64,000 nucleotides of DNA from Pseudocitrobacter corydidari. Its GTDB lineage: Bacteria > Pseudomonadota > Gammaproteobacteria > Enterobacterales > Enterobacteriaceae. The stretch lies in NCBI RefSeq assembly GCF_021172065.1, contig NZ_CP087880.1, forward strand, positions 3,200,583 to 3,264,582. Reading direction: 5' to 3'. Positions 7,877-17,650 of this stretch are shown here, piece by piece (position 1 is the first letter of the stretch; every line of letters begins with the position of its first letter). Below the pieces are notes generated by a model. The model was given only the letters and a program-made list of their open reading frames with translations, was not told the DNA's origin and did not search any database. The translations under genes and the position numbers were made by a program.

Positions 7877-9043
7877 GTGAAAAAATACAAAGTCATTACC
7901 CCGCTTTTTCCTACCTATGCGCAAGTTAAGGCGATGATGAAAGCCGTATCAGGTTATTCCCTGAAAGCGGTGCGCAATATGATTACCGCCATTCACGAGC
8001 AAACCGGTACGCCGCAAAAACCCGTTGACTGGTCAGAACCCGATCTCTGGATCAGCGAACGTTTAACGGGGGAAGATGCCGAAATCGCTCATCGCATCTG
8101 GGATACCGACAATCACATTCTGAACCCGCGCCACAGCTACGGCTGCTATTTGTTCCTGAACTATCCTCAGTTTGAGCTGATGGAAAGCACGCCAGATGAT
8201 GTCTGGCAGCCCACCTCGCGCGGGCAGCAATTTCTGCAAGATGACGAAAAGACGCTGCGTTCATTGGACGACCAGGAAGGTATTCTGCAACTGCTTGAGC
8301 TGCTGGCTGGCCGGGAAATGTCGCGCCGCGCCGATTTATTACCGGAATGGCAGGCCTTTTTGCATCAGCATTCGAAATTCGCGTCTGCCAGCTCAGTGAA
8401 AAGTACGCTCTACTCCCGTCTCTATAACCTTATCGACCGCGACATGGTAAACCGTGAAGGGATGAGCTATCGCATTACCGATGCCGGGCGCGCCTGGCTT
8501 GGAAAAGCGTTACCGGCACGAAAAAGCGATCCGCGTAAAGAGCTGCTGGAAGCCGTGAAGCGCTACAACGAGCAGCAAAAAGAGCTGCTGCGCGAGCAAA
8601 TCAGCACCATGAATCCGTACAAGTTTGAGCACCTTGTTGGTCAATTACTGGAAGCAATGGGATACGAACAAGTTGAAGTGACCAAAGCCTCAGGCGATAA
8701 AGGTGTGGACGTGATTGGTCAGGTGCAGGTCGGCATCACCACCATTACCGAAGTGGTACAGGTTAAAAGAATGCAGAACACCATCACCCGCCCCTATATC
8801 GACCAGCTACGCGGTGCGCTGCCTTACCATAAAGCCATTCGCGGTACGCTCATCACTACCGGAAAATTTGCGGCGAAATGTGCAGAAGCGGCTCTCTTTC
8901 CGGGGGCTGCGCCCATTACGCTCATTGACGGCGATCGCTTGCTGGAACTATTGATCGAAAATAACGTCGGCATTCGCCGCAGCAACGCGGTGGAATTGCT
9001 GGATGTGGATTTGCAGTTGTTTGACGAGCTGGAGATGGAGTAA
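7877..9043 (+). CDS. mrr: Mrr-type restriction endonuclease, long form
   Basis: Type IV-like nuclease of 388 residues, longer than the ~304 of E. coli K-12 Mrr. The C-terminal Mrr_cat domain spans about 245-370: KFEHLVGQLLEAMGYEQVEVT, then D278 in GDKGVDVIGQ, and Q296-V-K298 in EVVQVKR as the PD-(D/E)xK core. The N-terminal half includes a winged-helix-like segment (SRLYNLIDRDMVNREGMSYRITDAGRAWL) that would recognise DNA. The start is GTG, with AAGGGA 6 bp upstream. Its place next to hsd genes matches mrr of the immigration-control region. The modified base it targets cannot be predicted. Confidence 0.85.
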   Translation: MKKYKVITPLFPTYAQVKAMMKAVSGYSLKAVRNMITAIHEQTGTPQKPVDWSEPDLWISERLTGEDAEIAHRIWDTDNHILNPRHSYGCYLFLNYPQFELMESTPDDVWQPTSRGQQFLQDDEKTLRSLDDQEGILQLLELLAGREMSRRADLLPEWQAFLHQHSKFASASSVKSTLYSRLYNLIDRDMVNREGMSYRITDAGRAWLGKALPARKSDPRKELLEAVKRYNEQQKELLREQISTMNPYKFEHLVGQLLEAMGYEQVEVTKASGDKGVDVIGQVQVGITTITEVVQVKRMQNTITRPYIDQLRGALPYHKAIRGTLITTGKFAAKCAEAALFPGAAPITLIDGDRLLELLIENNVGIRRSNAVELLDVDLQLFDELEME

Positions 9044-9106
9044 AGGGCGAAATTCGCCGCTTTTACCGTTACAATAGCGACCTAATTTTTCCGAATCGAG
9101 TTCATC

Positions 9107-10726
9107 ATGGCCAAAGCACCAACAAACAAAACCAAAGCAAAAAAAGGCTTTGAAGACACGTTATGGGATACCGCGAACCAGCTTCGCGGCAGCGTTGAGT
9201 CTTCCGAATACAAGCACGTTGTTCTGAGCCTCGTGTTCCTGAAATTTATCAGCGATAAATTTGAAGCCCGTCGCCAGAAAATGAAAGATGACGGCCAGGG
9301 CGACTTCCTGGAGATGGAAGTGTTCTACCAGCAGGACAACATTTTCTACCTGCCGGAAGAGGCGCGCTGGTCGTTCATCAAACAGAATGCCAAGCAGGAT
9401 GACATCGCAGTACGTATTGATACCGCACTCTCTACCATTGAGAAACGTAACCCGACGCTGAAAGGCGCGCTGCCGGACAACTATTTCAGCCGTCAGAACC
9501 TGGAAACCAAAAAGCTGGCGTCTTTGATTGATACCATCGACAACATCGAAACGCTGGCCCACGAAACCGATGTTGAGGCGCTCTCCAAAGAAGACCTGGT
9601 TGGCCGCGTGTATGAATACTTCCTCGGCAAGTTTGCCGCGACAGAAGGCAAAGGCGGCGGCGAGTTCTATACGCCAAAATGCATCGTGACCCTGTTGACC
9701 GAAATGCTTGAACCATTCCAGGGCAAAATCTATGACCCATGCTGCGGCTCGGCGGGGATGTTCGTGCAGTCGGTGAAGTTTGTTGAAAGCCATCAGGGCA
9801 AAAGCCGTGATATCGCGCTTTACGGTCAGGAGCTGACGGCGACCACCTACAAGCTGGCGAAAATGAACCTGGCGATCCGCGGCCTTTCCGCCAACCTCGG
9901 CGAGCGCCCGGCGGATACCTTCTTTAGCGATCAGCACCCGGACCTGAAAGCCGATTACATTCTGGCGAACCCGCCGTTCAACCTGAAAGACTGGCGCAAC
10001 GATGCCGAGCTGACCAAAGACCCGCGCTTTGCAGGCTACCGCACACCGCCGACCGGCAACGCCAACTACGGCTGGATTTTGCATATGCTCTCCAAGCTGT
10101 CGGCGAACGGCACAGCAGGTTTTGTGCTGGCAAACGGTTCGATGAGCTCCAACACCAGCGGCGAAGGCGAGATCCGCGCGCAGATGATCGAAAACGATCT
10201 GATCGACTGCATGATCGCCCTGCCCGGCCAGTTGTTCTACACCACGCAAATTCCGGTGTGTTTGTGGTTTATGACCAAATCGAAGGCAGCCGACCCGGCT
10301 AAAGGCTATCGCAATCGTCAGGGTGAAACGCTGTTTATCGATGCGCGTAACCTCGGCACCATGATTAACCGCACCACCAAAGAGCTGACCACAGAGGATA
10401 TCGCCACCATCGCCGATACATACCATGCCTGGCGCAGTACGCCGGAAGAACTGGCGGAACGCGTTAAACGTGGCGAGAGTACGCTGGAGAAATACGAAGA
10501 CCAGGCAGGATTCTGCAAAGTTGCGACCATTGAAGAGATGAAGGGCAACGACTACGTGCTGACGCCGGGGCGCTACGTGGGCGCAGCCGAGCAAGAAGAG
10601 GACGGCGTGGCGTTTGAGACCAAAATGCGGGAGTTGTCGAAGACGTTGTTTGAGCAGATGAAGCAGGCGGAAGAACTGGATCGTGCGATTCGCCAGAGTT
10701 TGGAGGGGTTGGGTTATGGGGAGTGA
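9107..10726 (+). CDS. hsdM: type I restriction-modification system methyltransferase HsdM
   Basis: N6-adenine methyltransferase subunit of 539 residues. An N-terminal helical HsdM domain (KKGFEDTLWDTANQLRGSVE) is followed by the SAM-binding motif DPCCGSAGM at 210-218 and the catalytic NPPF motif at 288-291. It modifies host sites with HsdS and is also required for restriction with HsdR. GC content is normal for the host, unlike hsdS. The hsdS ATG lies inside its last 11 bp. The gap after mrr (9044-9106) holds only a short GGCGA/TCGCC hairpin. Confidence 0.97.
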   Translation: MAKAPTNKTKAKKGFEDTLWDTANQLRGSVESSEYKHVVLSLVFLKFISDKFEARRQKMKDDGQGDFLEMEVFYQQDNIFYLPEEARWSFIKQNAKQDDIAVRIDTALSTIEKRNPTLKGALPDNYFSRQNLETKKLASLIDTIDNIETLAHETDVEALSKEDLVGRVYEYFLGKFAATEGKGGGEFYTPKCIVTLLTEMLEPFQGKIYDPCCGSAGMFVQSVKFVESHQGKSRDIALYGQELTATTYKLAKMNLAIRGLSANLGERPADTFFSDQHPDLKADYILANPPFNLKDWRNDAELTKDPRFAGYRTPPTGNANYGWILHMLSKLSANGTAGFVLANGSMSSNTSGEGEIRAQMIENDLIDCMIALPGQLFYTTQIPVCLWFMTKSKAADPAKGYRNRQGETLFIDARNLGTMINRTTKELTTEDIATIADTYHAWRSTPEELAERVKRGESTLEKYEDQAGFCKVATIEEMKGNDYVLTPGRYVGAAEQEEDGVAFETKMRELSKTLFEQMKQAEELDRAIRQSLEGLGYGE

Positions 10727-12095
10727 TTGGAAAAGCATTGTGTTGAATGATCTTATTAATCAAGGTCATGCATTTTTACAGACAGGCCCCTTTGGTACAG
10801 CTTTGAAAGCAGAGGAATATACCGACAACGGAGTCCCCCTAATTTCTGTCCGAGAAATCAGGAATGGTTATATAAAAATTGAAGGCACGACACCTAGAGT
10901 TAGTAGAAATACTACTAACCGCCTTCCCAAATTTGTATTAAATAAAGGCGATATTGTTTTTGCCAGAAAGGGTGGAGTAGACCGTACTGCATATATTACT
11001 GAAAAAGAGGCTGGTTGGTTTCTTGGGTCAGATGGTATTTATTTACGCCTTGATGACAACTATAACTCTCTTTTCATTAGCTATATAATGCGAAGCCCCA
11101 CAACAAGAGAGTGGCTGATCAAAAATAGCGAAGGGACAACAATGCCTTCACTAAATCAAAAAATATTATCGCGCATTCCATTAACTATACCTGATTTATG
11201 CAAACAAAACATTATTGCTAATTTTCTTTATTCTTTAGATAAGAAAATAAATATAAATAACCAACTAAATCATACACTAGAACAAATGTCCAAGACCCTG
11301 TTCAAATCCTGGTTTGTGGATTTTGATCCGGTAATTGATAACGCTCTGGATGCGGGGAACCCAATCCCGGAAGCTCTACAATCTCGCGTCGAATTGCGTC
11401 AAAAAGTACGCAATAGTGCAGATTTCAAACCGCTCCCGGCAGAAATTCGCTCGCTTTTCCCTGGTGAATTTGAAGAGACAGAGTTGGGTTGGGTGCCGAA
11501 AGGGTGGACAATATCTAATCTGGGAAAAGAATTTAACATCACGATGGGGCAATCGCCATCAGGTATAACTTATAATGAAAGCAGAACAGGTTTGCCTTTC
11601 TTTCAAGGAAAGACTGATTTTGGATTTAGATTTCCATCTGAACGTATTTATTGTACTGATCCAAAAAGATTAGCATATAAACTCGATACTCTGCTTAGTG
11701 TTAGAGCCCCAGTCGGCGTTACAAATTTAGCTTCCACAGAATGTATAATTGGTCGAGGCCTTGCAGCGTTAAGACATAAATCAGGAAACATTGCTTTCAC
11801 CTATTATTCTATAAGCAATCTATCTGATTATTTTTCCGTATTTAATGGTGAAGGAACAGTCTTTGGAAGCATAAACCAAAAAGATTTAAAACAACTTCCT
11901 CTGCTCTGTTCTCCAACTGAACTCATTAATAAATTTGAAGAGCTTTCAGGAAAGTGGGAGGAAAAGATTTTTGTTCATTGTGGTGAAATTGAAAATCTCT
12001 CTAAACTCCGCGACACCCTGCTCCCGAAACTCATCTCCGGCGAGCTATCCGTGGAGGATCTCCCGGATCTCATCAAACAAACCGAAGCCGCATAA
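10716..12095 (+). CDS. hsdS: type I restriction-modification specificity subunit HsdS
   Basis: 459-residue DNA-recognition subunit. The ATG at 10716 overlaps hsdM and has TGGAGGGG upstream. The frame opens at 10683, but that extension lies wholly inside hsdM. There are two target-recognition domains (about residues 5-150 and 270-420). Each is followed by a conserved helical spacer: KININNQLNHTLEQMSKTLFKSWFVDFDP in the middle and the ENLSKLRDTLLPKLISGELSVEDLP repeat at the end. Both TRDs are clearly AT-rich while the spacers match host GC, the usual sign of TRD exchange. The recognised sequence cannot be read from the protein by eye. Confidence 0.95.
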   Translation: MGSDWKSIVLNDLINQGHAFLQTGPFGTALKAEEYTDNGVPLISVREIRNGYIKIEGTTPRVSRNTTNRLPKFVLNKGDIVFARKGGVDRTAYITEKEAGWFLGSDGIYLRLDDNYNSLFISYIMRSPTTREWLIKNSEGTTMPSLNQKILSRIPLTIPDLCKQNIIANFLYSLDKKININNQLNHTLEQMSKTLFKSWFVDFDPVIDNALDAGNPIPEALQSRVELRQKVRNSADFKPLPAEIRSLFPGEFEETELGWVPKGWTISNLGKEFNITMGQSPSGITYNESRTGLPFFQGKTDFGFRFPSERIYCTDPKRLAYKLDTLLSVRAPVGVTNLASTECIIGRGLAALRHKSGNIAFTYYSISNLSDYFSVFNGEGTVFGSINQKDLKQLPLLCSPTELINKFEELSGKWEEKIFVHCGEIENLSKLRDTLLPKLISGELSVEDLPDLIKQTEAA

Positions 12096-12103
12096 CGCAT
12101 TTT

Positions 12104-12128
12104 GCCCCTGAAAAATCAGGGGCTTTCT
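12104..12128 (+). terminator. terminator-like hairpin after hsdS
   Basis: GCCCCTGA-AAAA-TCAGGGGC followed by TTTCT, nine bases after the hsdS stop. A second inverted repeat (CTGGTAAGG at 12127-12135, CCTTACCAG at 12156-12164) follows. Together they separate hsdMS from hsdR, so hsdR may have its own promoter or depend on readthrough. Confidence 0.65.
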
Positions 12129-12189
12129 GGTAAGGTTTTCTGGGGTTACAGGAATCCTTACCAGAAATCAGCCAGGGTTGGAGCGAGAT

Positions 12190-15100
12190 ATGAGTCTCTC
12201 ATTCAGTGAAGCGAAATTAGAACAGGCCATCATTGAACTGTTACAGGATCAGGGCTATCAGCACCTGATCGGCGAAAATGTGCCACGTTCAGGCCTTGAT
12301 CAGGTGATTATCGAAGATGATCTTCGCCACTACCTCGCCGCTCGCTATCAGCCCGATGGCATCACTGAAGATGAAATTCAGCGCCTGATCAAACAGTTCA
12401 CCACGCTCCCCGCCTCCGATCTTTATGAAAGCAACAAAACGTTCTGTCACTGGCTGGCGAATGGTTTCCTGTTTAAACGCGACGATCGTCGGCAGAAAGA
12501 TCTCTATATTGAGCTGCTCGATACCCGGCATCTTCCCGCCGCACTGCAACAATTATTTGAAGCAGAAGATATGCCGCTACAGCAGGCCGCAGAACCTTCC
12601 GCTGCTTATATCAGCAAGCCGTTAAACCGCTTCAAAATTGTTAACCAGCTCAACATTACCGGCAAAGAGAACCAGATCCGTATTCCTGACGGCATTCTGT
12701 ATATCAACGGTCTGCCGCTGGTGGTCTTTGAGTTTAAAAGTGCGGTGCGCGAGCAAGAAGCCAATATTGGCGATGCTTATAAGCAACTTTGTACGCGCTA
12801 CCGCCGCGATATCCCGCAACTGTTTGTCTATAACGCGCTCTGTATTATCAGTGACGGCGTGAATAACCGAATGGGAAATCTGTTTGCGCCATATGAGTAT
12901 TTTTATTCCTGGCGCAAGGTAAGCGGCAATGAAAATCGTGAGCAGGACGGCATCCCTTCTCTGCATTCGATGATTAAGGGGCTGTTCCACCCGGTGCGCC
13001 TGCTGGATGTGATCAAAAACTTTATCTGTTTCCCGGATAAAGCTAAACACGAAATAAAAATTTGCTGCCGCTATCCGCAATATTACGCCGCACGCAAGCT
13101 GTACTACAGCATCAAACAGGCGCGTAAACCGATGGGTAACGGTAAAGGCGGTACTTATTTTGGTGCAACAGGCTGCGGTAAAAGCTACACCATGCAGTTT
13201 TTAACCCGCCTGTTAATGAAAAGCGTGGATTTCGCCAGCCCGACGATTGTGTTAATTACCGATCGCACCGATCTGGACGATCAGCTTTCTGTGCAAATGT
13301 GTAACGCCAAAAATTACATCGGCGATGACACCGTGGTGCCGGTCACCAGCCGTGACGATCTACGCGAAAAACTGGCGGGCCGTAACAGTGGCGGTGTGTT
13401 CCTGACCACCATCCATAAGTTCACCGAAGACACCGAGCTTCTCTCGGAACGCAGCAATATTATTTGTATCTCCGATGAAGCGCATCGCAGCCAGGTTAAT
13501 CTCGACCAAAAAGTGATTGTCGATAAAGAGAGCGGAAAAGTGCGTAAAACCTACGGTTTCGCTAAATATCTGCATGACTCTCTGCCGGAAGCAACCTATG
13601 TCGGCTTTACGGGAACGCCAATTGACGCCACGCTGGATGTGTTCGGTGAAGTCGTGGACAGCTACACCATGACGGAATCCGTGCAGGATGAAATTACCGT
13701 TCGCATCGTCTACGAAGGCCGCGCGGCCAAAGTCATTCTGGATGCCAGCAAGCTGGCAGAGGTCGAGAAATACTACGAAGAGTGCGCCAGTGCGGGCACC
13801 AACGAATGGCAGATCGACGAGAGCAAAAAAGCCAGCGCCACCATGAATGCCATTCTGGGCGATGAAGACCGCCTGGAAGCACTGGCGGAAGATTTCGCTA
13901 AACACTATGAAGAGCGCGTCGCTGAAGGTTCTACCGTAAAAGGCAAAGCGATGTTTGTCTGTGCGAGTCGTGAAATTGCATGGGCGTTCTATCGTCACTT
14001 GAAAGACTTCCGGCCCGCGTGGTTTGAAGTTAAACAAGCACCTGAGGGTGTCGAACTGACAGAAGATGAGCAAAACGAATTACCGCCTTCTGAAATGGTC
14101 AAGATGGTGATGACGCGCGGTAAAGATGATGACGCTGCGCTTTATGATTTATTAGGCACCAAAGAGTACCGAAAAGAGCTGGATAAACAGTTCAAAAACG
14201 CCAGTTCGAATTTCAAAATCGCCATTGTGGTGGATATGTGGTTAACCGGCTTCGACGTGCCAGAACTGGACACCATCTACATCGATAAGCCGCTGCAAAA
14301 ACATAACCTGATCCAGACGATTTCCCGCGTTAACCGTAAATTTGAAGGTAAAAACAAAGGGCTGGTAGTGGACTACATCGGCATTAAACGTCAGATGAAC
14401 CAGGCGCTGGCGATGTATTCCCGCATTGACGCCACCAACTTTGAAGATATTCTGCAGTCGATTATTGAAGTGAAAAATCATCTCGAGTTGCTGGGGCACG
14501 TGTTCCACGAATTCGACAGCCATGCCTACTTTACCGGCGAGCCGCAGGCGCAGCTTGCCTGCCTGAACAATGCGGCAGAATTTGTCATGCGCACCCAGAA
14601 AGTCGAGCGCCGTTTTATGGGGCTGGTGAAACGTCTTAAAGCCGCCTATGACGTCTGTTCAGGAAGTGAGGCACTCTCTGAGGCGGAACGCGATCATATT
14701 CATTTCTATCTTGCCGTGCGCTCTATTGTGTTCAAACTGACCAAAGGCGATGCGCCGGATGTCACCCAGATGAACGCCCGCGTGCGCGAGATGATTGCCG
14801 AGGCGCTGAAAGCCGATGGCGTGGAAGAACTGTTTTTCCTCGGCGATCAAAAAGCGGAATCTATTGATATATTTGACGAAGATTATCTGGCGAGAATTAA
14901 CAAGATCAAACTTCCGGCAACGAAGATCCAGTTGCTGCAAAAGTTGCTGGAGAAAGCGATCGGCGACTTTAAAAAAGTGAACCAGCTTCAGGGGATCAAT
15001 TTCACCCGCCGTTTTCAGTCCATTATGGACAGATATAATGAACGTCGGGAAGATGATATTTTGAATGGCGAAGAGTTTGATGAATTCAGTCAAGAAATGA

Positions 15101-15453
15101 CCGATATCATCTATGATATTAAAACTGAGATGGGTACCTATGCCGATCTCGGCATTGATATGGAAGAGAAAGCGTTTTACGACATTCTGGCGCATATGCG
15201 TGATAAATATCAGTTCACCTACGATGATGACAAAATGCTGTCACTGGCGAAAGAGATGAAAAGCGTGGTCGATAACACGTCGAAGTACCCGGACTGGAGC
15301 AAACGCGATGATATTAAAGCGAAACTTAAGGTTGAGCTGATCCTGTTGCTGCATAAACACAAATTCCCACCTGTGGCGAATGATGATGTTTATATGGGTG
15401 TGCTGGCACAGGCGGAGAATTTTAAACAACATCATATTAATATTCTGCATTGA
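12190..15453 (+). CDS. hsdR: type I restriction enzyme endonuclease/translocase HsdR
   Basis: 1087-residue restriction subunit. The order of motifs is canonical: an N-terminal PD-(D/E)xK nuclease (D167, E181-F-K183 in VVFEFKS), Walker A GATGCGKS at 325-332, DEAH at 429-432, GFTGTP shortly after, then SF2 motifs TGFDVPELDTIYIDKPL and QTISRVNR. A long helical C-terminal region contacts the methylase complex. ATG 12190 is preferred over the upstream TTG because GGAGCGAGA lies just before it. With hsdM and hsdS this makes a complete, apparently intact type I system. Confidence 0.97.
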   Translation: MSLSFSEAKLEQAIIELLQDQGYQHLIGENVPRSGLDQVIIEDDLRHYLAARYQPDGITEDEIQRLIKQFTTLPASDLYESNKTFCHWLANGFLFKRDDRRQKDLYIELLDTRHLPAALQQLFEAEDMPLQQAAEPSAAYISKPLNRFKIVNQLNITGKENQIRIPDGILYINGLPLVVFEFKSAVREQEANIGDAYKQLCTRYRRDIPQLFVYNALCIISDGVNNRMGNLFAPYEYFYSWRKVSGNENREQDGIPSLHSMIKGLFHPVRLLDVIKNFICFPDKAKHEIKICCRYPQYYAARKLYYSIKQARKPMGNGKGGTYFGATGCGKSYTMQFLTRLLMKSVDFASPTIVLITDRTDLDDQLSVQMCNAKNYIGDDTVVPVTSRDDLREKLAGRNSGGVFLTTIHKFTEDTELLSERSNIICISDEAHRSQVNLDQKVIVDKESGKVRKTYGFAKYLHDSLPEATYVGFTGTPIDATLDVFGEVVDSYTMTESVQDEITVRIVYEGRAAKVILDASKLAEVEKYYEECASAGTNEWQIDESKKASATMNAILGDEDRLEALAEDFAKHYEERVAEGSTVKGKAMFVCASREIAWAFYRHLKDFRPAWFEVKQAPEGVELTEDEQNELPPSEMVKMVMTRGKDDDAALYDLLGTKEYRKELDKQFKNASSNFKIAIVVDMWLTGFDVPELDTIYIDKPLQKHNLIQTISRVNRKFEGKNKGLVVDYIGIKRQMNQALAMYSRIDATNFEDILQSIIEVKNHLELLGHVFHEFDSHAYFTGEPQAQLACLNNAAEFVMRTQKVERRFMGLVKRLKAAYDVCSGSEALSEAERDHIHFYLAVRSIVFKLTKGDAPDVTQMNARVREMIAEALKADGVEELFFLGDQKAESIDIFDEDYLARINKIKLPATKIQLLQKLLEKAIGDFKKVNQLQGINFTRRFQSIMDRYNERREDDILNGEEFDEFSQEMTDIIYDIKTEMGTYADLGIDMEEKAFYDILAHMRDKYQFTYDDDKMLSLAKEMKSVVDNTSKYPDWSKRDDIKAKLKVELILLLHKHKFPPVANDDVYMGVLAQAENFKQHHINILH

Positions 15454-15460
15454 TATTGAC

Positions 15461-15492
15461 TGCCGGATGGCGCGTCGCTTATCCGGCCTACC
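15461..15492. repeat. REP element
   Basis: One REP palindrome, TGCCGGATGGCG...TATCCGGCCTACC, after hsdR. The rest of the gap up to symE holds the AT-rich symE promoter region and SymR. Confidence 0.75.
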
Positions 15493-15596
15493 AATACTTA
15501 TTTATATTTCCCCGCTGAATATTTCCAGTTACGTCGTTATTATGTCCTGTTATTCGCTGGACTTTATTTTTATTTACTGTTGATATATTCAGGTAT

Positions 15597-15675
15597 TTAT
15601 CGCGATGCGGGTGTGCGCCAACACACCCGCACCGCTCATCACAATCCCTATTTCACGAGAATAGTAATCATGACT
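15597..15675 (-). ncRNA. symR: SymR antisense RNA
   Basis: The strand opposite the symE leader and start codon reads AGTCATG... and ends in a strong hairpin (GCGGGTGTG-TTGGCG-CACACCCGC, plus-strand 15607-15630), then CGCGATAA. This matches my recollection of the 77-nt E. coli SymR, both in position across the symE start and in its 3' hairpin. SymR blocks symE translation by pairing with the ribosome site. Ends are estimates (79 nt) taken from the match. Confidence 0.7.
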
Positions 15676-16014
15676 GACACGCATTCTATTTCAGAATCAT
15701 TCGAACCAGAAGTCTCCCCGGCAAATAACCGTCATGTCACCGTCGGTTATGCGAGCCGCTACCCGGATCACGCGCATATTCCCGCCATCACCCTGAAAGG
15801 TCAGTGGCTGGAAGCCGCCGGTTTTGCCACCGGCACGCCCGTTGACGTCAAAGTGATGGAAGGCTGTATCGTCCTCACCGCTCAACCACCCGCCGCCGAA
15901 GAGAGCGAACTGATGCAGTCGCTGCGCAAGGTGTGCAAGCTGTCGGCGCGTAAACAAAAGCAGGTGCAGGAGTTTATTGGGGTGATTACGGGTAAGACGC
16001 GGAAGGTGATGTAA
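15670..16014 (+). CDS. symE: SOS-induced toxin SymE
   Basis: 114-residue member of the AbrB-fold SymE family. It begins [20 protein letters not shown] and carries the conserved block [20 protein letters not shown] and [15 protein letters not shown]. In E. coli SymE condenses nucleoids and lowers translation after DNA damage. It is held down by LexA, Lon and SymR. The ATG at 15670 matches the E. coli start; the frame remains open upstream to 15580 but that part overlaps SymR. It lies downstream of hsdR as in the E. coli immigration-control region. Confidence 0.93.
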   Translation: MTDTHSISESFEPEVSPANNRHVTVGYASRYPDHAHIPAITLKGQWLEAAGFATGTPVDVKVMEGCIVLTAQPPAAEESELMQSLRKVCKLSARKQKQVQEFIGVITGKTRKVM

Positions 16015-16016
16015 AA

Positions 16017-16096
16017 GCGCCGGGTGGCGCTTCGCTTACCCGGCCTACAGGAGCATCACCATCGTAGGCCGGATAAGGCGCTGCCGCATCCGGCAC
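16017..16096. repeat. BIME (two inverted REP units)
   Basis: GCGCCGGGTGGCGCTTCGC...ACCCGGCC faces GGCCGGATAAGGCGCTGCC...CATCCGGC between symE and the AraC-type gene. Confidence 0.85.
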
Positions 16097-16194
16097 TGCG
16101 CCCTTCATCAACAACTTATTGCGAGGAATATTCCTTAACCGCCATCTGTATCCCGGAGTGTGATATAAAAACTCAAAACTGTCCGGACGATCCT

Positions 16195-16938
16195 ATGACC
16201 ACCGCACGCGACATTCAGCAAACATTCACCCGCCATCCTGGGCTGGAGCTGCGCAGTACCTGGCAAAGCACCCAGCCCTATAAACGCCATAGCCACGCGC
16301 AGCTATCTATTGGGGCCATTCTGGCAGGGCAAACTCGCTGTATTTGCCACGGCCAGGAGTATCTGCTGAGCCCCGGCGATATCATCGTTATTCCCGCAGG
16401 TGCGCCGCACAGCTGTAACCCGGTGCAGGGGCAGGCGCGTAGCTACCATATGCTCTACCTGGACAGCGAGTTGCCTCTCGCGCAGCAGCATATTCGTAGC
16501 GAATCGCTGTTCGGGCTTTATCTTGCCGTGGTTGAAAAGATGACAACGTCGTCGGTGAATGCGCTGTTAGCTGCCCTCACGCTACGGGTGGGCGCCGGTG
16601 ATATGCTGCGCCCGACCAGCCAGCAGGTACAGCAGGCGCTGCTTTCCGATCCGGTGTATCCGCCCTCTCTTGACGAGCTCGCGCAACGATTCTCGCTGCG
16701 CAAAGAGACTTTAATTCGCACCTTCAAACAGGACACGGGGTTGACTCCAGGCAGCTTTCTCAACGTCTCGCGAGTGGAATACGCAAAAGCGCGGCTGCGC
16801 GCCGGGGACGATATCGCCGATGTCGCCTACCAGAGCGGCTTTGCCGACCAGAGTCATTTCCATAAAACCTTCGTCAGCTACACGGCGGCCACGCCACGGC
16901 AGTACGCGCGTGGGCGATCAATATCCGACAATAATTAA
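16195..16938 (+). CDS. AraC-family transcriptional regulator
   Basis: 247-residue regulator. The N-terminal cupin-like AraC_binding domain shows YKRHSHAQLSIGAILAGQTR and LLSPGDIIVIPAGAPHSCNP. The C-terminal double HTH runs from about 155, with SLDELAQRFSLRKETLIRTFK and IADVAYQSGFADQSHFHKTF. The open frame reaches back to 16024 through a BIME, so the ATG at 16195 is preferred. It lies 47 bp upstream of a LysE-type exporter gene in the same direction. Such pairs usually mean the regulator controls export of an amino acid or analogue; the effector is unknown. Confidence 0.88.
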   Translation: MTTARDIQQTFTRHPGLELRSTWQSTQPYKRHSHAQLSIGAILAGQTRCICHGQEYLLSPGDIIVIPAGAPHSCNPVQGQARSYHMLYLDSELPLAQQHIRSESLFGLYLAVVEKMTTSSVNALLAALTLRVGAGDMLRPTSQQVQQALLSDPVYPPSLDELAQRFSLRKETLIRTFKQDTGLTPGSFLNVSRVEYAKARLRAGDDIADVAYQSGFADQSHFHKTFVSYTAATPRQYARGRSISDNN

Positions 16939-16985
16939 CGCGTCAGCAGGCATAAGCTGACCTCCGTATTTTTACTGAGGTCGCT

Positions 16986-17627
16986 ATGGAACAGGTCACT
17001 ACGTTATTTCCGCCGGCGTTTCCCGCGCTGGCCCTGGCGCATTTTATGGCGCTGCTCAGCCCCGGGCCGGACTTCTTTTTACTGGTGGGCTACGCCGTGC
17101 GCTATCGGCTGCGCGGCAGCATCGGGCTGTGTCTGGGCTTCGCGGCAGGGAACGGGCTGTATATTCTGTTGGTCGTCATCGGCTCTGGCCTGTTGCGCGA
17201 GGTGCCGCTGCTGTTCACCGTCATTGAGCTGCTGGGAGCCGCCTATCTGCTGTGGGTGGGCCGCCAGCTATTGCGAAGCCGCGCCGGGCAAGTGGCGTGG
17301 GAGCATACTGAATCAGCGCGCCCTTCGTTGTCACGCCAACTGCTTCTCGGGCTAGGCTCTTCGCTGTTGAATCCCAAAAACGCGCTGTTTTATCTGGCGC
17401 TGATGACCGCGCTACTGGGGCCGGATGTCACCGTGGCGCAGCAGGCCATCTGTGGAGTGTGGATGACCAGCGTGGTTCTGCTATGGGACTTGCTGCTGAT
17501 CGTGCTTATTGCCCTGCCGCAGGTTCAACGCCGATTAGGCAGCCTGATTTGGAAAATTGAGCGTGCGGCAGGCGGCATCCTGATAGGTTTTGGCGGCTGG
17601 ATATTGTGGCAGTTTGTTGTGACCTGA
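16986..17627 (+). CDS. LysE/RhtB-family amino acid exporter
   Basis: 213-residue inner-membrane protein with about six hydrophobic segments. It has the family N-terminus ALAHFMALLSPGPDFFLLVGYAVRYRLRGSIGLCLG and the central signature LGLGSSLLNPKNALFYLALM. RhtB-type proteins export amino acids such as homoserine, threonine or leucine with proton exchange. GAGGT precedes the ATG. It follows the AraC-type gene and probably depends on it. The substrate cannot be assigned from sequence. Confidence 0.9.
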   Translation: MEQVTTLFPPAFPALALAHFMALLSPGPDFFLLVGYAVRYRLRGSIGLCLGFAAGNGLYILLVVIGSGLLREVPLLFTVIELLGAAYLLWVGRQLLRSRAGQVAWEHTESARPSLSRQLLLGLGSSLLNPKNALFYLALMTALLGPDVTVAQQAICGVWMTSVVLLWDLLLIVLIALPQVQRRLGSLIWKIERAAGGILIGFGGWILWQFVVT

Positions 17628-17650
17628 CGGGCAAGCGGTGCAGCTAAATA

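Noticed and set aside
9161..10738. 525-codon open frame on the - strand
   Set aside because: Antisense shadow of hsdM; His/Arg/Gln-rich translation without recognisable motifs.
15580..15669. upstream extension of symE
   Set aside because: The frame is open, but it lies over SymR and the hairpin. The conserved MTDTHSI start at 15670 fits E. coli SymE.
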